From: Jannaschia sp. M317
GTDB taxonomy: Bacteria; Pseudomonadota; Alphaproteobacteria; Rhodobacterales; Rhodobacteraceae
Direction: 5' to 3'
Assembly: GCF_025141175.1 (NCBI RefSeq)
Contig: NZ_CP081155.1
Location: 1,765,001-1,829,000, forward strand
Length of the DNA stretch: 64,000 nt
Numbering within the stretch: the first letter of the stretch is position 1; each line of letters opens with the position of its first letter. The notes beneath the pieces are model-generated. The model made no database searches and had not been told where the DNA came from. It saw nothing but the letters and a program-made list of their open reading frames with translations. A program made the translations under genes and the position numbers. Shown here piece by piece: positions 58,976 to 64,000 of the stretch.

Positions 58976-59212
58976 ATGCAAGTCACCACCAGAATCAAGT
59001 CGGCCCTGCGGTCCAAGATCAACTGGACCCAGGCCATCGGCATCGCGGCGCAGGTCGTCGCGTTCTTCGGCCTGGACGTGCCGGCGGACATCCAGGCGGA
59101 GATCGTCGTTATGATCGGCTCGGGGCAGGCCATCGCCACTTGGATCCTGCGCACCTGGTTCACCACGTCGATCACCGCCGCGTCGGCCGCGCGGATGGGG
59201 CGGGGTGGCTAA
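58976..59212 (+). CDS. holin-like small membrane protein
   Basis: This 78-residue protein has one or two hydrophobic segments (TQAIGIAAQVVAFFGLDVPA; EIVVMIGSGQAIATWILRTW) and a short basic end. AAGGAGG lies upstream. The position directly after the endolysin supports a holin, although sequence alone is not decisive. Confidence 0.6.
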   Translation: MQVTTRIKSALRSKINWTQAIGIAAQVVAFFGLDVPADIQAEIVVMIGSGQAIATWILRTWFTTSITAASAARMGRGG

Positions 59213-59490
59213 CAGCGTCCAGCATAGACCGCGCGCGCTGTCTCGTCAGCGGCGGAGGGCCTTGACGCTTCTCTTGGAGCGGATAGCAGTTGCCCGGTTC
59301 GGGCATCTCAGCCCGCCGGGGCGGCGTCAGGGCAGGGCCGAGGGCATTTTGGGGCGAGGGTGGCGAAGCAGCTAAAACCCTAGCCGCATATGAGTTGTCT
59401 ATCGTGCAATGTTGTCGGAAAGGGCGGAATCTGGATATTCGCTGCACATGCGAATGCACGAGTCGAACTCATAAATAACAGCCATTCGGA
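59213..59490. other. prophage-CRISPR junction region, no gene
   Basis: This 278-bp stretch holds a hairpin at 59291-59305 (TGCCCG GTT CGGGCA) and becomes AT-richer towards the array. The right prophage attachment site probably lies here. I found no convincing match to 28507-28666 by eye, so the core is undefined. Confidence 0.4.
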
Positions 59491-61766
59491 ACGGCGGCTG
59501 GACCTCGAATTCTGAACAGCTAAACTTAAGGTCAAGGATTGCCCCGACCCGCGCAGTTGCGGCTGGACCTCGAATTCTGAACAGCTAAACTATTCGCCTC
59601 TCAGCCTGTGTTCGACGGCACGTTGCGGCTGGACCTCGAATTCTGAACAGCTAAACTTCGCGATCATGTAGGACGCCAAGGTCGTAAAGTTGCGGCTGGA
59701 CCTCGAATTCTGAACAGCTAAACTGATCACCCGGGAGGTGTATTTGCATCAGACGTTGCGGCTGGACCTCGAATTCTGAACAGCTAAACTTTCCAGGCGC
59801 ATGACTTCCTTGAAGATCCCGTTGCGGCTGGACCTCGAATTCTGAACAGCTAAACTCTCGACGAGGCCTGCCAACGCAGGCGCCGGTTGCGGCTGGACCT
59901 CGAATTCTGAACAGCTAAACTCAATGAGTATTTTTCTGCGCTCGCTTGATGGTTGCGGCTGGACCTCGAATTCTGAACAGCTAAACTAAGCTGTCCGACA
60001 AACGACTGACCGTTAGGGTTGCGGCTGGACCTCGAATTCTGAACAGCTAAACTGCACGTTCAAAACTGAACATGGCGGTTCAGGTTGCGGCTGGACCTCG
60101 AATTCTGAACAGCTAAACTAACTTTGTCAGCCAGTTCTTGCGTGGCTGCGTTGCGGCTGGACCTCGAATTCTGAACAGCTAAACTGCGGGCAGTCGGCCA
60201 TGTTTTTGGGGACTGTTGCGGCTGGACCTCGAATTCTGAACAGCTAAACTGCCGGTGATGGCGAGGGCTTGCCAACCGGAGTTGCGGCTGGACCTCGAAT
60301 TCTGAACAGCTAAACTGGCCTCAAGGTCGCGAATGTAGTCCGCCGAGTTGCGGCTGGACCTCGAATTCTGAACAGCTAAACTTGCGATCCGGCTTGGGGG
60401 GCAACTCCTTGGGTTGCGGCTGGACCTCGAATTCTGAACAGCTAAACTGATGCAGACCGTGTCCATCGGCTCCGCGAGGTTGCGGCTGGACCTCGAATTC
60501 TGAACAGCTAAACTTGCCGCTGGCATTGACATCACGAAGCACGTGTTGCGGCTGGACCTCGAATTCTGAACAGCTAAACTTTCCGCTAGCGCTGTTCACA
60601 GTCGGCCTTGGTTGCGGCTGGACCTCGAATTCTGAACAGCTAAACTGCGCAGGCTTCTAGGGCATCGCGCCCCGCCGTTGCGGCTGGACCTCGAATTCTG
60701 AACAGCTAAACTTATGCGAACGCTGTCCACCTTCCAGCCTACGTTGCGGCTGGACCTCGAATTCTGAACAGCTAAACTCCGTTTGATAATGCCCCCTCCG
60801 CTACGATCGTTGCGGCTGGACCTCGAATTCTGAACAGCTAAACTCACCGGGTCCCGCGTGATGACGCCGGTGCGGTTGCGGCTGGACCTCGAATTCTGAA
60901 CAGCTAAACTGCGTGGCTATATGTGGCGACGCCAACGACGGTTGCGGCTGGACCTCGAATTCTGAACAGCTAAACTCGCTTGGATCATGGGCCGCGTTGG
61001 GCCGGGGTTGCGGCTGGACCTCGAATTCTGAACAGCTAAACTAATAGTCCAGATCAAATCAAAGACTGGTTAGTTGCGGCTGGACCTCGAATTCTGAACA
61101 GCTAAACTCTACGCCGGGAGCGACACTGCACTGCTCGAGTTGCGGCTGGACCTCGAATTCTGAACAGCTAAACTCTTGACCAGATCGGAGCAGCCCGACT
61201 GGCGTTGCGGCTGGACCTCGAATTCTGAACAGCTAAACTGAGGCAGAACGCCGCGTCATTCGGTGCAGGGTTGCGGCTGGACCTCGAATTCTGAACAGCT
61301 AAACTGGTCGATGGCTACTTCCTCACGACTGACGGGTTGCGGCTGGACCTCGAATTCTGAACAGCTAAACTTCACTCGACATAGGTGCCGTGCCGGATGA
61401 TGTTGCGGCTGGACCTCGAATTCTGAACAGCTAAACTGACCTCTCCAGCTTCTACAACGTGTCGGAGGTTGCGGCTGGACCTCGAATTCTGAACAGCTAA
61501 ACTGTAGGCTTGGGTGGGGAAACAGCCTTGCGAGTTGCGGCTGGACCTCGAATTCTGAACAGCTAAACTGGCGATCACCCGGCCCCTGACGATCGACACG
61601 TTGCGGCTGGACCTCGAATTCTGAACAGCTAAACTCCTGCCAGTATTTCACAACGTCGCTGGCCTGTTGCGGCTGGACCTCGAATTCTGAACAGCTAAAC
61701 TTCAGTGGCCGGTCCCCACGGGCTGAGGCAGTTGCGGCTGGACCTCGAATTCTGAACAGCTAAACT
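59491..61766 (+). CRISPR. type II-C CRISPR array, 35 repeats, 34 spacers
   Basis: The 36-bp repeat is GTTGCGGCTGGACC...AACAGCTAAACT. The spacers are 29-31 bp, mostly 30. All copies are identical except the first (59491-59526), whose first three bases are ACG instead of GTT. The GTTG start resembles II-C repeats such as those of Neisseria, which suggests crRNAs are read on the plus strand, opposite to cas. Spacers are all different. The last repeat ends at 61766, against a 49-bp hairpin. Apparent proteins rich in SCSEFEVQPQ are translations of the repeat. Confidence 0.97.
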
Positions 61767-61815
61767 CCGTCCTCTCCCAAGCTCCTGAAATCACAGGACT
61801 CTTGAGATGGGACGG
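61767..61815. terminator. 49-bp hairpin between array and cas2
   Basis: CCGTCC...GGACGG closes a long imperfect stem (CTC, CAAG and TCCTG segments pair with GAG, CTTG and CAGGA). It abuts the last repeat. It may end the plus-strand pre-crRNA and/or form the 3' part of a minus-strand tracrRNA. No T-tract on either strand. Confidence 0.5.
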
Positions 61816-61849
61816 TTGAGGCAAACCGAAGAATCTTCATCAAAACAGC
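61767..61849 (-). ncRNA. candidate tracrRNA with degenerate anti-repeat
   Basis: Plus strand 61815-61849 matches the CRISPR repeat in order: GTTGaGGC, ACC, GAAT, AACAGC. Read on the minus strand it could pair with crRNA GUUG-GGC-GGACC, with two G-U pairs and one mismatch, then GAAUU and GAACAGC. The tail is the 49-nt hairpin. No promoter is evident, and its 5' end overlaps the cas2 stop. A decayed ordinary repeat is the alternative. Confidence 0.4.
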
Positions 61850-62184
61850 GCCAGTTGCTCCGGATTCTTCCGGGCCGCCCTGCGGCCCTGATCCGAAAAG
61901 TGAACGATATCACGATATTGCCGGTCGGTGAAGTTTAGGATCTGGATGTCGCCCTTGTCGGGCAGATGTCGCTCTATACGGTTCACGCGCGTCTGGAACG
62001 CCTCCTTGCCGTTGACGAAGCGGGCATAGACCGAGAACTGGCTGCGCTCGAACCCTTCATCCAGCAAGAAGTTCCGAAAGTCCGTCGCCGCCTTCCGCTG
62101 CGGCTTGGTGTCGGTTGGTAAATCAAACATCACGAGAATCCACATGATCCGGTATCCAGACAGGTAGACAGGTGCTGTGGTCAT
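61840..62184 (-). CDS. cas2: CRISPR-associated endonuclease Cas2
   Basis: This 114-residue ferredoxin-fold protein has RIMWILVMFDLPTDTKPQRK (active Asp in FDLPT), DEGFERSQFSVYARFVNGKE and DIQILNFTDRQYRDIVHFSD. It forms the adaptation complex with Cas1. Start at 62184 overlaps the cas1 stop by four bases; ATG at 62145 would be the alternative. Last gene of the cas operon. Confidence 0.93.
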   Translation of the reverse strand: MTTAPVYLSGYRIMWILVMFDLPTDTKPQRKAATDFRNFLLDEGFERSQFSVYARFVNGKEAFQTRVNRIERHLPDKGDIQILNFTDRQYRDIVHFSDQGRRAARKNPEQLALF

Positions 62185-63092
62185 GACCCCAACCCTGCGA
62201 GGGTAAGAGCATCGGGCGGCGAAGGCAGAGCAAGGTTCAGGCGTCTGGTCTCGAAGCTCTGACCCAGTGAAACAGCCAGTTTTCCAAGCGCTACGGACAC
62301 TGGTGTCATGCCGCCGCCCAAGGGCAGATCGAGTGCGATAAGCCGGGCCAATGTCGTTTTGGCTTCGGTATCCACCTTAGGCCCATTTCGCTCCGAAAGC
62401 CTGCGAACGCAGCAATCCACCAGGGGACGGAACGGTTCCATCAGGTCATCTGCCAGGGCAAAAGCGTTGCCTCTGTTGGAATGGTGCAGTCCGATGGTGG
62501 GGTGCAATCCGGCGGCCACGACGGCGCGGGCGGTTGCTGCCCGCAGGACGGTATATCCATAGTTCAACAGCGCATTGAGATCGGGGGCCGCGCGGTCCCG
62601 CCGAAACTCTTCCCCCATCATGCGTGGCCAGTAATAGCGGGCGGCCTGAGCTTCGACGTTTGTGCTGTCACCGCTGGTTACCTTGCGCATGAGCATGGCG
62701 ACGGGCGCGTAAGGCTCACCCATGGCATCCAGCGCGGCGGCTTGCATGGCGATCTTGCAGATCACCACCTGTTTCCAGGCTTGCTTGATCAGTGGGGCCT
62801 TCGCCTGCCATTGGGAGCGCAATCGGGCGCCCTGCGCGTGGTGTCCCTCAAGCGGGAGGAGGACTGACCGAGGGGCATGGTTCGCCCCGCACAAAACGAC
62901 CGGAGCGCCGCGATCGGCGAGTTCGGTCAAAAGTGAGGTGGACCACGTGGTTCCATGGGCGTGCACTATCACCCCCGCGATCTGGTCGAGCGGGATGCGG
63001 CCGATTTCTTGTGCGCCCTCGCTAACCTTCAGAAAGCCCCGGTCGCGCGAGAGATGCCGCCCGTCGGTCGAGATATCCACGATCTGATCCAT
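62181..63092 (-). CDS. cas1: CRISPR-associated integrase Cas1 (type II)
   Basis: This 303-residue protein has an N-terminal beta domain (QIVDISTDGRHLSRDRGFLK; DQIAGVIVHAHGTTWSTSLL). The catalytic helical domain has Glu in STNVEAQAARYYWPRMMGEE, His in GLHPTIGLHHSNRGNAFALA, and ADDLMEPFRPLVD. All are as in type II Cas1. ATG at 63092 follows GGAGGGTGAAGG; an upstream TTG is unlikely. Confidence 0.94.
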   Translation of the reverse strand: MDQIVDISTDGRHLSRDRGFLKVSEGAQEIGRIPLDQIAGVIVHAHGTTWSTSLLTELADRGAPVVLCGANHAPRSVLLPLEGHHAQGARLRSQWQAKAPLIKQAWKQVVICKIAMQAAALDAMGEPYAPVAMLMRKVTSGDSTNVEAQAARYYWPRMMGEEFRRDRAAPDLNALLNYGYTVLRAATARAVVAAGLHPTIGLHHSNRGNAFALADDLMEPFRPLVDCCVRRLSERNGPKVDTEAKTTLARLIALDLPLGGGMTPVSVALGKLAVSLGQSFETRRLNLALPSPPDALTLAGLGS

Positions 63093-63152
63093 GCCTTCAC
63101 CCTCCAAGCCATTGGAAGATTGACACGTTTTGTCGATTCGGGCGAATCCGGC

Positions 63153-64000
63153 CTATGTGGGCTTCACGCCTCCGTCGCGAAGACGGCCAATTTCATCGAC
63201 AGATACACTGCGAATCCCGGATGCAACTGCGGGGCGTGCGGCGATCTGAATCCAGCATTTGCGCTCCGCTGCGTTCGCTTCGTTATGCGGCGTGATGAAC
63301 AAGCCATTCGCAATGTCCATTTTCTGAACATGTCCGATGATTGTTCGACCGTCCCGTTCCAGCGCAACCATGTCGCCTTTGTGCACACGCAATAGACGCT
63401 TGGCGGCGGGATGGCGCTTGTGTTTCGGGCTTTCCTCCGCATGAGCCTCGAAAGTGGTGATGACGCGAGGCTGGATCTTGCCATTGGGCTCCCGCCAGAT
63501 CTCGAACACGTGGTTGCTGCCGCCCTGGTAGGCCTTGATCGGGTCCTGCGCCGGCACAGGAACGCGCGCCTGCTTTTGCAAGGGCTTGATGATGCGCACC
63601 CGGCGGATGCCTTGATATGGGCCGGTCTTGGCCGCGAAATCACGCAGGGCCTTCTCAAAGTCCTTGCCGGTCTTGTCGCTGGTCGCCACGCGCAGCGCCT
63701 TGCGCAACTGCGGGTCTCGTACCTGGCCGCTTCGACCGGGCTCGTCCAGCAATTGCGCGGGCTTCACGCTAAGCAGATCGGTCCGGCTGGCAACATGCAT
63801 ATCATCGACAATGGAATAGGCTGTTTCCTGATGCAGCTGTCCGGCGGTGTTGTCCCGTCCCAGCTTGCGCGCCTCCTTGTCGATCCTGCCATGGTCGGGG
63901 CGATGACTGACCACGATCTTGCCGAGCTGAACTTCGAGATCACCGCGAAAAACCTCCCAAGGCGGTGGAGTGTCGCGTGCGATGAGTTCGGCCGATTGGC
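63153..64000 (-). CDS. cas9: Cas9, C-terminal part (gene continues beyond window)
   Basis: About 282 C-terminal residues are present. From the window edge the frame reads ELIARDTPPPWEVFRGDLEV, then IVVSHRPDHGRIDKEARKLG and GQLHQETAYSIVDDM. These are the RuvC-III-proximal region and the start of the PAM-interacting part of II-C Cas9 proteins. Later SNHVFEIWREPNGKIQPRVI and VHKGDMVALERDGRTIIGHV fit the wedge/PAM-interacting domain. RuvC I-II and HNH lie outside the window. The stop is 60 bp before cas1. Confidence 0.9.
   Translation of the reverse strand, partial: QSAELIARDTPPPWEVFRGDLEVQLGKIVVSHRPDHGRIDKEARKLGRDNTAGQLHQETAYSIVDDMHVASRTDLLSVKPAQLLDEPGRSGQVRDPQLRKALRVATSDKTGKDFEKALRDFAAKTGPYQGIRRVRIIKPLQKQARVPVPAQDPIKAYQGGSNHVFEIWREPNGKIQPRVITTFEAHAEESPKHKRHPAAKRLLRVHKGDMVALERDGRTIIGHVQKMDIANGLFITPHNEANAAERKCWIQIAARPAVASGIRSVSVDEIGRLRDGGVKPT

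Noticed and set aside
28667-59212. Gene transfer agent cluster instead of prophage
   Set aside because: Integrase, excisionase, repressor, replication and lysis genes are present, and the tail-tip genes do not follow the Rhodobacter GTA order.
59360-59390. A short AGCCGCA/CAGCTAAA match near the left end of the array as an anti-repeat
   Set aside because: Only about nine bases could pair, in isolated pieces, with no continuing duplex; the copy at 61815-61849 is much better.
60060-61651. Overlapping minus-strand ORFs with repeated SCSEFEVQPQ / SLAVQNSRSSRN segments
   Set aside because: They are translations of the CRISPR repeat in frames without stops; the period equals repeat plus spacer and there are no ribosome sites.
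59527-61730. Self-targeting spacers against the prophage
   Set aside because: I compared the spacers with the prophage visually and found no convincing match; a mismatch-tolerant search was not possible here.

Overview
The window is GC-rich DNA from an alphaproteobacterium, most likely Rhodobacterales (Rhodobacteraceae). That reading rests on gene content and order: an ArgP/LysE pair, a CoxG-like protein, and a PccR-type regulator next to pccB, pccA and a methylmalonyl-CoA mutase gene, interspersed with short Rhodobacteraceae-type lipoproteins. No rRNA or other taxonomic marker is present, so species cannot be given.

Chromosomal part (1-28.5 kb). On the left are an AEC transporter with a putative PD-(D/E)XK protein, a PhnP-like metallo-hydrolase, an SLC13/RCK_C carrier, a YebC/PmpR regulator, a DUF998 membrane protein, the divergent argP-like/lysE-like pair, an EamA exporter, a secreted thermonuclease and a CoxG-like protein. 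From 10.9 to 24.3 kb lies a propionyl-CoA assimilation region: the XRE/short-chain-acyl-CoA regulator pccR, a Bcr/CflA exporter, pccB, a run of small unknown genes and lipoproteins, pccA, a DUF4174 gene and the methylmalonyl-CoA mutase gene. Propionyl-CoA would be carboxylated by PccAB and isomerised to succinyl-CoA by the mutase. Perfect TTTGCAAA boxes sit in front of pccR and pccB. tRNA-Gln(TTG), tRNA-Asn(GTT), a metallo-hydrolase whose start codon overlaps that of a divergent EnvZ-like kinase, and a lipoprotein complete this part.

Prophage (about 28.6-59.2 kb). This is an apparently complete siphovirus-like prophage of HK97 type. A leftward operon carries small unknown genes, an acyl-carrier-protein homologue, a C5-MTase-like protein, an excisionase and the integrase. 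A CI-like repressor and a Cro-like gene are divergent. A rightward early operon contains a DUF1376-like replication protein followed by phased GGACAGTC repeats. Then come HNH, terminases, portal, protease, capsid, connectors, tail tube, a tail chaperone with a slippery heptamer, a 2135-aa tape measure protein with a long repeat solenoid, tail-tip/fibre genes and lysis genes. The two early promoters share one 13-bp operator motif in five copies. Two reverse-strand cassettes interrupt the rightward early operon: a zinc-ribbon/transmembrane/DEDDh exonuclease/BRCT protein and a BrnT-BrnA toxin-antitoxin pair. Each is flanked by a short direct repeat that spans the start codon of an operon gene. 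This is the most unusual feature of the window.

CRISPR-Cas (59.5-64 kb). The prophage is followed by a type II-C-like locus: 35 repeats (36 bp) with 34 spacers, then on the minus strand cas2, cas1 and the 3' part of cas9, which runs off the window. A degenerate repeat copy between the array and cas2 is a candidate tracrRNA anti-repeat. I compared the spacers with the prophage only by eye and saw no match.
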